Source of the DNA: Micromonospora coxensis
GTDB taxonomy: Bacteria; Actinomycetota; Actinomycetes; Mycobacteriales; Micromonosporaceae
Direction of reading: 5' to 3'
Assembly: GCF_900090295.1 (NCBI RefSeq)
Contig: NZ_LT607753.1
Span: 6,138,001 to 6,202,000 of the forward strand
DNA length: 64,000 nucleotides
In this document: positions 55,035 to 63,600 of the stretch, one piece after another
Layout of the letters: each line of letters begins with the position of its first letter
How positions within the stretch are numbered: position 1 is the stretch's first letter
Translations under genes and position numbers: made by a program
The notes under the pieces: model-generated
Databases searched by the model: none
Told to the model about the DNA's origin: nothing
The model's input: the letters and a program-made list of their open reading frames with translations, nothing else

Positions 55035-55969
55035 CAGGTTCCCTCCACTGCGTTGCGCTCGGACGTGCTGACCAGGTCACGGGCCAGTTGGACGGCGCCG
55101 TGCAGCGACGACAGGCCGCCGAGGGCGGCGGCGCGCACCACCGGCGCCGGCCGTCCGGGGCGGGCCGACAGCCGGGCGGTGTGCCCGACGAGCGGCACGA
55201 AGCCGGGCAGCCCGTCGGCGAAGCCACCGCCCACGATCGCCACCGCCGGGGCCAGCAGCTCGCCGAGGCTCACCACCGCCGCCGCCAGGGCGGCGCAGCT
55301 CGCGTGGACCGCCTCGACCGCCCAGGACCGGCCGTCGCGCAGCCCGGCCCGCAGGTCGTCGAAGCTCACCTCGCCGCCCCGGGCGAGGGCGGCCCGGCGC
55401 AGCGTGGCCGGGCCGGAGGCCACCGACTGCAGGCAGCCGGTGCGCCCGCAGTCGCAGCGTCCGCCGTCGAGGTCGACCACCATGTGTCCGACCTCGGCGG
55501 AGGCGCGACCCGGGACGAGCCGTCCGTCGAGGACCACCCCGCCGCCGACGCCGGTGCCCACGCCCAGGTAGACCACGTCGTCGCGGCCGGCGTGGCGGGC
55601 CTCGGCCAGCGCGGCCAGGTCACCGTCGTCGGCGTACCCGCTGCGGCTGCCGGGGAAGATGCGCTGGCACGCCCCGGCGAGGTCCAGACCCGTCCAGCTC
55701 GGCCGGCCGGGCCAGGTCAGCACGGTGCCGGTGGCGTCGGTGGTGGCCGGCACGGCGAGCCCGACGGCGTGCACCGGCCCCCAGGTGGTGCGCAGCGCGG
55801 CCACCTCGGCGTCGAGCGCCGCCAGGTCGGCGGCCGGATCGGCCCCCGGCGGCCAGCGGAACGTCCGCTCGTACGCCGGCCGGCCGGCCGCCTCCGCGCG
55901 CAGCGCGACCTTGGTGCCGCCGACGTCGACCCCCAACAGCCCGACCGGGGCTCCCCGCGCGGCCGGCAC
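55034..55969 (-). CDS. ROK-family sugar kinase (RifN-like kanosamine kinase candidate)
   Basis: A 311-residue ROK kinase. The ATP motif is LLGVDVGGTKVALRAE, the catalytic Asp lies in YADDGDLAALAEAR, the Zn-binding motif is CDCGRTGCLQSVASGPA (CxCGxxGC), and GVGTGVGGGVVLDGRLVPG is the phosphate-binding turn. In the rifamycin cluster RifN (also ROK family) phosphorylates kanosamine at C6 to enter the aminoshikimate pathway. A similar role is inferred from the neighbours rifK/L/M. The GTG at 55969 has GAGG six nt before and follows the DoxX gene by 8 bp. Confidence 0.85.
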   Translation of the reverse strand: MPAARGAPVGLLGVDVGGTKVALRAEAAGRPAYERTFRWPPGADPAADLAALDAEVAALRTTWGPVHAVGLAVPATTDATGTVLTWPGRPSWTGLDLAGACQRIFPGSRSGYADDGDLAALAEARHAGRDDVVYLGVGTGVGGGVVLDGRLVPGRASAEVGHMVVDLDGGRCDCGRTGCLQSVASGPATLRRAALARGGEVSFDDLRAGLRDGRSWAVEAVHASCAALAAAVVSLGELLAPAVAIVGGGFADGLPGFVPLVGHTARLSARPGRPAPVVRAAALGGLSSLHGAVQLARDLVSTSERNAVEGT

Positions 55970-55977
55970 CTCCGACC

Positions 55978-56331
55978 TCAGCCGTTCACGACGTGCAGGA
56001 CGGCCAGCGCGCCGGCGGCGAGCGCGAACACCACCGGGACCACGGTCATCGGGACCGGGTCCTTCGCGCGGGCGTGGTAGACCGCCGCCCCGATCAGCAA
56101 CAGGGTCAGGCCGACCGCAGCGGCGACGCCGATCGGCGGCCAGAGCAGGCCCAGCAGCAGGCCGGCGACGGCGGCGATCTCCAGGCCGCCGATCAGCCGG
56201 GTGAGGCCGGGGGAGACGCCGAGGTGGGCCATCCGCTCGCGCATCTGCGCCTGGCCGGTGAGCTTCGGGACGGCCACGGCCAGGATGACCGAGGCGAGGA
56301 TGAGGGTCAGGACGACGACGGGGATACGCAC
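55978..56331 (-). CDS. DoxX-like membrane protein
   Basis: A 117-residue protein with four transmembrane helices, of the DoxX-like type. The sequence runs VVVLTLILASVILAVAVPKL, then GLTRLIGGLEIAAVAGLLLG, then two further helices. DoxX proteins act with quinone or thiol redox partners. This gene sits within the AHBA operon, next to an FMN reductase, which is unusual and may mean local quinol handling (inference). GTG at 56331 with AAGGA upstream. Confidence 0.8.
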   Translation of the reverse strand: MRIPVVVLTLILASVILAVAVPKLTGQAQMRERMAHLGVSPGLTRLIGGLEIAAVAGLLLGLLWPPIGVAAAVGLTLLLIGAAVYHARAKDPVPMTVVPVVFALAAGALAVLHVVNG

Positions 56332-56422
56332 ACACTGTCCTTCGGGTAGTGCCGGACGATCCGACGACCGTACCGGGGTCGGTCCGATGTCGACCGGACG
56401 TCGCCGGTGCGGCCCCGGCCGG

Positions 56423-56854
56423 TCATGCGACGGTGGTGACCAGGGCGCGGGCGGCCAGCCGGTAGCCCAGCGCGCCGAGCCCGACGATCACGCCACTGGC
56501 CAGCGGGGCGAGCACCGAGTCGTGCCGGAAGCTCTCCCGCGCCCAGACGTTCGACAGGTGGACCTCCAGCCACGGGCGGGGGTAGTTCGCCAGCGCGTCC
56601 CGCAGGCTCCAGCCGGCGATCATCAGGGCGCCGGGGTTCACGATCGCGCCCACGGTGTCGTAGTTGCTCTGGATCGCGCCGATCAGCGCGCCCTCGCAGT
56701 CGTGCTGTCGGGCGATCACCCGCCAGCCGCGCGGCGCGACCTCCTCGGCGACGGCCCGCTCGATGTCCGCCAGCGTGTCGGTGCCGTAGATCTCCGGCTC
56801 CCGGCGTCCGAGGATGCCCAGGTTGGGGCCGTTGAGCAGCAGCACGTCGGACAC
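56423..56854 (-). CDS. Type II 3-dehydroquinate / aminodehydroquinate dehydratase (RifJ-like)
   Basis: A 143-residue type II dehydroquinase. Hallmarks: VLLLNGPNLGILGRREPEIY (substrate loop with Arg and Tyr), RQHDCEGALIGAIQ (Asn/His region), IVNPGALMIAGWSLRDAL and LEVHLSNVWARESFRHDSVL (catalytic His). It converts (amino)dehydroquinate to (amino)dehydroshikimate. Primary-metabolism AroQ is also possible. I favour the amino pathway because its gene opens the operon divergent from AHBA synthase. GTG start at 56854, after GAGGTGAACC. Catalytic assembly is a dodecamer in this family. Confidence 0.9.
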   Translation of the reverse strand: MSDVLLLNGPNLGILGRREPEIYGTDTLADIERAVAEEVAPRGWRVIARQHDCEGALIGAIQSNYDTVGAIVNPGALMIAGWSLRDALANYPRPWLEVHLSNVWARESFRHDSVLAPLASGVIVGLGALGYRLAARALVTTVA

Positions 56855-56962
56855 GGTTCACCTCGCGCGGGGCGGTCCCTTCCGGACAGGACCGACGACA
56901 GTTCCTGCAGTATCGCCGCGCCCCGCCCCTCGGCGGCCCGGCCGCCGGGGATGTCAGGGGGT

Positions 56963-56983
56963 GGCTAGGGGCCGCTAGGGGCG
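56963..56983. repeat. Two copies of a GCTAGGGGC decamer
   Basis: GGCTAGGGGCC and GCTAGGGGCG follow each other with a 10-bp period. Closely related to the three copies at 57204-57233. Confidence 0.6.
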
Positions 56984-57003
56984 CGGGCCGGTGCCGGCTC
57001 GCC

Positions 57004-57118
57004 GGCCTGTCGCGGCCCGCTCTTCCGCGCGGGCTGTCGCGGCCTGCCGTCCGGCGCGGGCTGTCGCGCCGTCCGGAGCGGGCTGTCGCGGCCCGCCGGT
57101 CGGAGCGGAATGTCGCGG
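57004..57118. repeat. Five direct repeats of GGGCTGTCGCGG with 27-bp period
   Basis: Copies start at 57004, 57031, 57058, 57080 and 57107, so spacings are 27, 27, 22 and 27 bp. Variants include GGCCTGTCGCGG and GGAATGTCGCGG. The spacing keeps all but one copy in similar helical phase. Confidence 0.7.
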
Positions 57119-57203
57119 TGGCCGCCGCGGGCTTCGGCGATACGGCGTCGGGTCCCCGCAGTCTTACTACGCCACCGCCCCGCACGGCCCGGCCGGCCGC
57201 CGG

Positions 57204-57262
57204 ACTAAGGGGTCGGTAGGGGCTGTTAGGGGAGGTGAGCGGCCTGCCGGGTCGGTTAGCGT
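57204..57262 (+). promoter_or_regulatory. Activator-site-like decamer repeats plus -10 box before AHBA synthase
   Basis: Three direct decamers (CTAAGGGGTC, GGTAGGGGCT, GTTAGGGGAG; period 10 bp) end at 57233, 24 bp before a -10-like TAGCGT (57257-57262). Direct repeats on one face of the helix just upstream of the -10 are typical for pathway activators of antibiotic clusters. Identity of the binding protein is not known. Confidence 0.5.
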
Positions 57263-57411
57263 CCATCGCGAGCAGAGCACTCGCCGCGCCCCGCGGCGAC
57301 GTCCGCCTCGAACCCGACCGAGCGGCACGGGTCCGCCCCGGTGCGCCCTCTGTCGCGGCGACGGCGCAGCCGAGGAACCGCTGGTCCTCCTGGATTGGGA
57401 AGTGGGAAGTC

Positions 57412-58575
57412 ATGAGTGGTGAACCGTCGACGGTGCCGGAGTTCCCCGAGTGGCCGCAGTTCGGTGACGAGGAGCGGACCGGCCTGATCCGCGCCCTCGA
57501 GCAGGGCCAGTGGTGGCGGGTGGGCGGCAGCGAGGTCGACACCTTCGAGGCGGAGTTCGGGGCGTACCACGGCACCCCGCACGCGCTCGCCGTCACCAAC
57601 GGCACCCACGCCCTGGAGGTCGCCCTCGAGGTGCTCGGCGTCGGGCCCGGCACCGAGGTCATCGTCCCGGCCTTCACCTTCATCTCGTCGTCGCTGGCCG
57701 CGCAGCGCCTCGGCGCGGTCGCCGTGCCGGTCGACGTCGACCTGGACACGTACTGCATCGACCCGGCGGCGGTCGCGGCGGCCGTCACCCCGCGGACGAA
57801 GGTGATCATGCCGGTGCACATGGCCGGCCAGTTCGCCGACATGGACGCGCTCGACAAGATCGCCGCCGACGCCGGGGTGGCGCTGCTCCAGGACGCCGCG
57901 CACGCGCACGGCGCGCAGTGGCAGGGCCGGCGGGTCGGCGAACTCGGCTCGGTCGCCGCGTTCAGCTTCCAGAACGGCAAGCTGATGACCGCCGGTGAGG
58001 GCGGCGCGGTGCTCTTCCCCGACGAGGAGCTGCGCGAGCGGGCCTTCCTCGTGCACAGCTGCGGCCGGCCCCGCACCGACCGGGACTACCTGCACCGCAC
58101 CACCGGCTCCAACTTCCGGATGAACGAGTTCACCGCCGCCGTGCTGCGCGCCCAGCTCACCCGGCTGGACGACCAGATCACGGTGCGCGAGCAGCGCTGG
58201 CCGCTGCTGGCGAGCCTGCTCGCCGAGATCCCGGGCGTGGTGCCGCAGGGCAGCGACCCGCGCGGCGACCGCAATCCGCACTACATGGCGATGTTCCGGG
58301 TCCCCGGCATCACGATCGAGCGTCGACGCGCCGTGGTCGACGCGCTCATCGCCCGGGGCGTACCGGCGTTCGTGGCGTTCCGGGCGATCTACCGGTGCGA
58401 GGGCTTCTGGGCGGCCGGCGCGCCGGACGAGACGGTCGAGCAGATCGCCGCCCGCTGCCCGAACGTCGAGCAGATCCACGCCGACTGCGTGTGGCTGCAC
58501 CACCGCACCCTGCTCGGCACCGAGCAGCAGATGCACGAGATCGCCGCCGTGCTGGCCGACGTCCTCGCCGGATGA
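57412..58575 (+). CDS. 3-Amino-5-hydroxybenzoate (AHBA) synthase, RifK-like
   Basis: A 387-residue DegT/DnrJ/EryC1-family PLP enzyme, the same length class as RifK. The PLP lysine is in FSFQNGKLMTAGEGG (Lys190), the cofactor Asp in LLQDAAHAHGA, and AHBA-synthase-type residues follow: GSNFRMNEFTAAVLRAQLTR and VPAFVAFRAIYRCEGF. RifK-type enzymes dehydrate and aromatise aminodehydroshikimate to AHBA, and also transaminate UDP-3-keto-glucose with RifL to make UDP-kanosamine. First gene of rifK-L-M operon; it overlaps the next by 4 bp. ATG at 57412. Confidence 0.92.
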   Translation: MSGEPSTVPEFPEWPQFGDEERTGLIRALEQGQWWRVGGSEVDTFEAEFGAYHGTPHALAVTNGTHALEVALEVLGVGPGTEVIVPAFTFISSSLAAQRLGAVAVPVDVDLDTYCIDPAAVAAAVTPRTKVIMPVHMAGQFADMDALDKIAADAGVALLQDAAHAHGAQWQGRRVGELGSVAAFSFQNGKLMTAGEGGAVLFPDEELRERAFLVHSCGRPRTDRDYLHRTTGSNFRMNEFTAAVLRAQLTRLDDQITVREQRWPLLASLLAEIPGVVPQGSDPRGDRNPHYMAMFRVPGITIERRRAVVDALIARGVPAFVAFRAIYRCEGFWAAGAPDETVEQIAARCPNVEQIHADCVWLHHRTLLGTEQQMHEIAAVLADVLAG

Positions 58576-59705
58576 CCGCCGTACCCCCGGCCGCCGCGCC
58601 CGGCCGTCCGGTCCGGGTCGCGGTGGCCGGCCTCGGGTGGGCCGGGCGCGAGATCTGGCTGCCCCGGCTCGCCGCGCACCCGGCCTTCGAGGTGACCGCC
58701 CTGGTCGATCCGCAGCCGGCCGTGCGGGAGCGGGCCCGCGACACCCACGCGGTGCCGTTCGCGTACGCCGACGTCGACGACCTGCCCGCCGGCGCGGCGG
58801 ACCTCGTGGTGGTGGCCGTGCCGAACCACCTGCACGCCGCCGTCGCCGCCCGACTGCTGCGCCGGGGTGTGCCGGTCTTCCTGGAGAAGCCGGTCTGCCT
58901 GACCTCCGCCGAGGCGGACCTGCTCGCCGACGCGGAACGCGTCGGCGGCGCGGTGCTGCTGGCCGGCAGCGCCGCCCGGTGGCGGGCCGACGTCGCGGCG
59001 CTGGTCGAGGTGGCCGCCGAGCTGGGCCCGATCCGCCACGTCGACGTGGCCTGGGTCCGCGCCCGGGGGGTGCCCGACGCGGGCGGCTGGTTCACCCGGC
59101 GTGACCTCTCCGGCGGTGGCGCCCTGGTCGACCTCGGCTGGCACCTGCTCGACACGGTGCTGCCGCTGCTCGGGACCGCCCCGGTCACGCACGCCGTCGG
59201 CAGCGTCTCCGACGACTTCGTCAACGACGACGCCGCCCAGGCCGCCTGGCGCGGCGAGGCCGCTGCCGGTGGCCGGACGCGCGGCGACGTCGAGGACACC
59301 GCCCGGGGCTTCCTGCTCACCGCCGACGGCGCGTCCGTCGCGGTGCACGCCTGCTGGGCCTCGCACGAGGCCCGCGACCGCACCACCATCACCGTGCAGG
59401 GGGCCGCCGGGTCGGCGACCCTGCGCTGCACGTTCGGGTTCAGCCCGAACCGCGAGCCGACGCCGGTGCTCACCCGCACCCGCGACGGCGAGACCGTCCG
59501 GCTGCCGCTGCCCACCGAGCCGATCGGCGCCGAGTACGACCGCCAGCTCGACGCCCTGCCGGGACTGCTCGCCGACCCGGCCAGCCGGGGGGCGGCCGCC
59601 GCCGAGGCGCGCCGGACCATCGACGTCATCGAACGGATCTACCACGCCGCCCGGCACACCGAGCCGGAGCGGGAGCACGCGCTGGCGGGCCATCGCGACC
59701 GGTGA
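58572..59705 (+). CDS. Gfo/Idh-family oxidoreductase, RifL-like
   Basis: A 377-residue NAD(P)-dependent oxidoreductase. The dinucleotide motif is VAVAGLGWAGREIWLPRLAA, with the EKPVCLTSAEAD (EKP) motif and GWHLLDTVLPLLG. In AHBA clusters RifL oxidises UDP-glucose at C3 to give the keto sugar for transamination by RifK, yielding UDP-kanosamine. Its ATG overlaps the AHBA synthase stop as ATGA, typical of this subcluster. No transmembrane segment. Confidence 0.9.
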   Translation: MTAVPPAAAPGRPVRVAVAGLGWAGREIWLPRLAAHPAFEVTALVDPQPAVRERARDTHAVPFAYADVDDLPAGAADLVVVAVPNHLHAAVAARLLRRGVPVFLEKPVCLTSAEADLLADAERVGGAVLLAGSAARWRADVAALVEVAAELGPIRHVDVAWVRARGVPDAGGWFTRRDLSGGGALVDLGWHLLDTVLPLLGTAPVTHAVGSVSDDFVNDDAAQAAWRGEAAAGGRTRGDVEDTARGFLLTADGASVAVHACWASHEARDRTTITVQGAAGSATLRCTFGFSPNREPTPVLTRTRDGETVRLPLPTEPIGAEYDRQLDALPGLLADPASRGAAAAEARRTIDVIERIYHAARHTEPEREHALAGHRDR

Positions 59706-59742
59706 GAACCACCGGCGACCTCACTCGCTCCGGGGAGCAGCC

Positions 59743-60438
59743 ATGAGCCATCCACCGTCCACCGTCGACGTACCCCGACCGGCGCCGAGCCGGGGCCCGA
59801 TCCGCGCGGTCGTGTTCGACCTCGACGGCGTCGTGGTCGACAGCTCGGCCGTCATGCGCGAGGCGTTCAGCATCGCGTACGCCGAGGTGGTGGGGGACGG
59901 GCCCGCGCCGTTCGAGGAGTACAACCGGCACATGGGCCGGTACTTCCCGGACATCATGCGGCTGATGGGCCTGCCGCTGGAGATGGAGGAGCCGTTCGTC
60001 CGGGAGAGCTACCGGATGGCCCACCTGGTGCCGCTCTTCCCCGGCGTACGGGAGACGCTGCAGACGCTGCGGTCGCGGGGCATCCGGATGGCGATCGCCA
60101 CCGGCAAGAGCGGCCCCCGGGCCCGCTCGCTGCTGGACGTCCTCGGTGTGCTGGACCTGTTCGACCAGGTGATCGGCTCCGACGAGGTGGCTCGTCCCAA
60201 GCCCGCCCCGGACATCGTGCTCCAGGCGCTGGGCCACCTCGACGTGCCGCCGCCGCAGGCGATGATGGTCGGCGACGCGGTGATCGACCTGCTCAGCGGC
60301 CGCGACGCCGGCGCGACCACGGTCGCCACCACGTGGCACGGCGGGGACGTGGCCGCGCTGCTCGCCGCCGGCCCGGACCTGGTCGCCCACACCCCGACCG
60401 ATCTGCTCGCCCACTGCCCGGCGGCCCTCGTCTCCTGA
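59743..60438 (+). CDS. HAD phosphatase, RifM-like
   Basis: A 231-residue HAD hydrolase, the length of RifM. Motif I is VVFDLDGVVVDSSAVM; motif II is MAIATGKSGPRARSL; motif III Lys in EVARPKPAPDIVL and motif IV GDAVIDLLSGRDAGA. RifM-type phosphatases act in the conversion of UDP-kanosamine to kanosamine, upstream of the kinase. It is unlike the other HAD gene at 9 kb (which is PGM-like with a different motif I). Followed by strong terminator, end of the AHBA plus operon. Confidence 0.9.
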   Translation: MSHPPSTVDVPRPAPSRGPIRAVVFDLDGVVVDSSAVMREAFSIAYAEVVGDGPAPFEEYNRHMGRYFPDIMRLMGLPLEMEEPFVRESYRMAHLVPLFPGVRETLQTLRSRGIRMAIATGKSGPRARSLLDVLGVLDLFDQVIGSDEVARPKPAPDIVLQALGHLDVPPPQAMMVGDAVIDLLSGRDAGATTVATTWHGGDVAALLAAGPDLVAHTPTDLLAHCPAALVS

Positions 60439-60445
60439 CGCATGC

Positions 60446-60481
60446 GGAAGGCCACCTCCCCGGCCCGGGAGGTGGCCTTCC
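60446..60481 (+). terminator. Terminator of the rifKLM-like operon
   Basis: A perfect 15-bp stem (GGAAGGCCACCTCCC and its complement), 6-nt loop, 7 nt after the stop. Confidence 0.85.
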
Positions 60482-60586
60482 TGTCTCGGGGCTCTGCTTA
60501 CCGCCGATCACCAGTTCCGCCGTTCGGATCCCGCGCCGGTCGGGCGGGCGCCGGGGCAGTGGCCCGACCTATCAGGCGGGAAACGA

Positions 60587-60619
60587 CCCGTGGTGACCGG
60601 CCGAGCCGGTCACCACGGG
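60587..60619 (-). terminator. Terminator of the NRPS gene
   Basis: A perfect 15-bp stem (CCCGTGGTGACCGGC and its complement) with a 3-nt loop, directly after the NRPS stop (60625). With 60446-60481 it insulates the two convergent units. Confidence 0.85.
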
Positions 60620-60624
60620 GGTGC

Positions 60625-63600
60625 TCAGCTCGGGCCGGACCCGGCGGCCTCAGGGCCGGCGTCGAGGAAGGCCAGCATGTGCTCGCCCAGCTCCTCGGCG
60701 AGGCGGAACGGGAGCAGGTCGGTCCGGATGGTGATGCGCAGGAGCGCGTCGGTGTGCCGGGGGATCGCCTCGACGGTGAGCCCGCTCATCACCTCCCGGG
60801 CGTACGGCTCGACGACCTCCTCGGTCCGGCAGCCGGGCAGCTCCAGCGGCAGCACCACGTTGTCCTGGTACGCGAAGCCCGGCAGGCCGGCCACCACCTC
60901 GCTGGGCAGCCCCACGGCCGGGTCGGCGGCGCTCTCCGAGAAGGGGATGTCCTGGGCGGCCATCAGCTCGTCGACGGTCTGCTGGACGTGCCGGAGCAGG
61001 TCCTGGCCCGGCTGGAACCGGACCCGGACGCAGTTGGAGTTGATCCGGGTGGTGAAGGCGGAGTCGAGGATGCGGCTGCCCCGCTTGGCGACGATCATCA
61101 GCAGGCCGATGTCGTCCTGCCGGTGCACGGCGCGCAGCGCGGAGGCGAACGCGGCGGCGAAGTAGCTGGAGCGGCTGAATCGCTGTTCCCGGGCCGCCCG
61201 GTCCCAGCGCTGCACCGCCTCGGGGGCGACCGTCACGATGTGGCCGGCCTTCGGGCCCCAGCCCAGCGCCTGCTCCAGTGGCACGGTCAGCTGGCCGTCG
61301 CCCTGGCGGGGCAGCCCACGCAACTGCTCGCGCCAGTAGGCCCGCTGGGCCTCCAGGTCGGCCGCGTCGCGCAGCCGGGTGTACTCGTCGTACGACTGGC
61401 GCAGGGTGGGCGCGGGCCGCTCCCAGACCGGGGCCCGGCCGGCCTGTCGTGCGGCGTACGCGTGGCTGAGGTCGCGCACGAGCAGGGCGTGTGACCAGCC
61501 GTCGAAGGCGATGTGGTGGATGCCGATGCCGAGCAGGACGCGGTTGGTGGCGGGGTGTCGGACGAGTGCGGCCCGCCAGTTGCGGCCCTGGGTGTAGTCC
61601 AGTGGCTGCTGCACGGCGGTCGCCAGCTGGTCCAGCGCCTCCTGCTCGGTGGCGGCGTCGGACAGCAGTTGCAGCTGTGGCATGCCCGGGTTCGGCGGGA
61701 CGAGCGCCACCGCGGGGTCGACCCGCCGGTAGCGGGCGTGCAGTGCCTGGTGGCGGCGGTGCACGTCGCCGAGGGCGGCCATCAGGGCGCGCAGGTCCAG
61801 CTCGCCCTCGATCCACCAGGTGGTCGGGCAGACCAGCTCGAACGGGAGCCAGACGCACTTGGCGACGGACAGGGTCAGCGGGACGGGCTTGGCCGGGCCG
61901 GCGCGTCCGGTGACGGGTGGCTCCGGCTCGGCCTCGGGACGCCGTGGTGCGGTGGCCAGCCACTGGGCGAGGGCGTGCGGGGTGGGGGTGCGGTGGATCT
62001 GGGAGACCGGGATGACGGTGTCGGTGGCTTCGTCGATGGCCGTGGCGAGGGTGGCGGATTGCAGGGAGGTGCCGCCGAGGTCGAAGAAGCTGTCGTGGAC
62101 GCCGACCTGGTCGAGCCCGAGGACGCCGGCGAAGGTGTCGGTGAGGAGTCGTTCGGTGTCGGTGGTGGGTGCGGCGTAGTCGATGTCGAGGTCGGGACGC
62201 TGGGTGGTGGGTTCGGGTAGCTGCCGGCGGTCGATCTTGCCGGTGTCGCCGGTGGGGAACCGGTCGAGCACCATGATCACGGCGGGGACCATGTAGGCGG
62301 GGAGTTGTGCGGCGGCGTGTTCGCGGAGCGCGGCGACGGCGGGGTTGCGGCCGGTCACGTAGCCGACGAGTCGGGCGACGCCTTGGTCCTCGCGGCGGAC
62401 GACGACGGCGGCGTCGACGTCGGGGTGTTGGGCGAGGACGGCTTCGATTTCGCCGAGTTCGATGCGGATGCCGTTGACTTTGACCTGGTGGTCCATGCGG
62501 CCGAGGATTTCGAGGGCTCCGGCGGTGTTCCAGCGGCCGAGGTCGCCGGTGCGGTAGGCGGGGCCGGCGCCGTAGGGGTCGGTGACGAATCGTTCGGTGG
62601 TGAGGTCGGGGCGGTGCAGGTAGCCGTCGGCGACGCCGAATCCGGTGATCAGGATTTCCCCGGGTGTCCCGGCGGGGACGAGGTTCAAATCGGCGTCCAC
62701 GACGCGGATCTGCCGGTTGGGCATGGGCCAGCCGATCGGCACGTACGCGCCGTCCCAGCCGGCGGAGGTGTCGAACCAGGTGCACGCCACCGCCGCCTCC
62801 GCCGGCCCGTACGCGTTGAGCAGGCGGGCGCCGGCGGCCGTCCAGCGGCGCGCCATCCGGGGCGGCACCGGCTCTCCGGCCAGGGTCAGGCAGGACATGC
62901 TCGGGCAGTCGGCCGGGTCGACGGCGGCCAGGTTGGTCGGCGGGCAGAAGGCGTGGGTCACCTGCTCCTTGGCGATCAGGTCGGTGAGCCGCCGGCTGTC
63001 GAGCAACTCGTCCCGGGAGCAGACGACGACCCGCGCGCCGGAGGTGAGGGCGGTGTAGATCTCGCCCAGGGCCACGTCGAAGACGGGCGCGCAGCAGTGC
63101 AGCATGCGGCTGTCGGGGCCCACGGCGCACTCGTCGCTCATCCAGGCCAGGAAGTTGGTGAGCTGCTGGTGGGTCAGCACCACGCCCTTGGGGGTGCCGG
63201 TGGATCCGGAGGTGTAGATGACGAAGGCGGGGGCGGTGGCGGGCACGTCGGGTAGTTCGGCCGGCTCGGCGGCGTGGGTGTTGGTCCAGTCGTCGAGGGC
63301 GATGACGTGGACGCCGTCGGGTCGGGGGATGTGGGGTGCGGTGTGGCGGGTGGTGAGGACGATGCGGGCGCCGTGGTCTGCCAGGAGCATGTGCATGCGG
63401 GCGGTGGGCCAGGTGGTGTCCATGGGGGTGTAGGCGGCGCCGGCGCGTAGGACGGCGAGGGTGGCGATGAGGGTCCAGAGGCTGCGGTCCAGGGCCAGGG
63501 AGACGACGTCGCCGTCGTTGACGCCGTTGGCGCGCAGATGGGCGGCGAGGGCAGCGGAGCGGCGGTCGAGGTCGGCGTAGGTGAGCGTTTCGTCGCCGGC

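Larger units (their letters stand above)
56855..57411. other. Divergent regulatory region of the AHBA operons
   Basis: 557 bp with no convincing gene. It contains TAGGGG decamer repeats (56963-56983, 57204-57233), 27-bp-spaced direct repeats (57004-57118) and a -10-like TAGCGT (57257-57262) 149 nt before AHBA synthase. Confidence 0.6.

Noticed and set aside
57206..57232. Telomere-like TTAGGGG repeats as chromosome or plasmid end
   Set aside because: Only three copies with 10-bp period inside a promoter region, and no terminal palindromes. A regulator site is more plausible.
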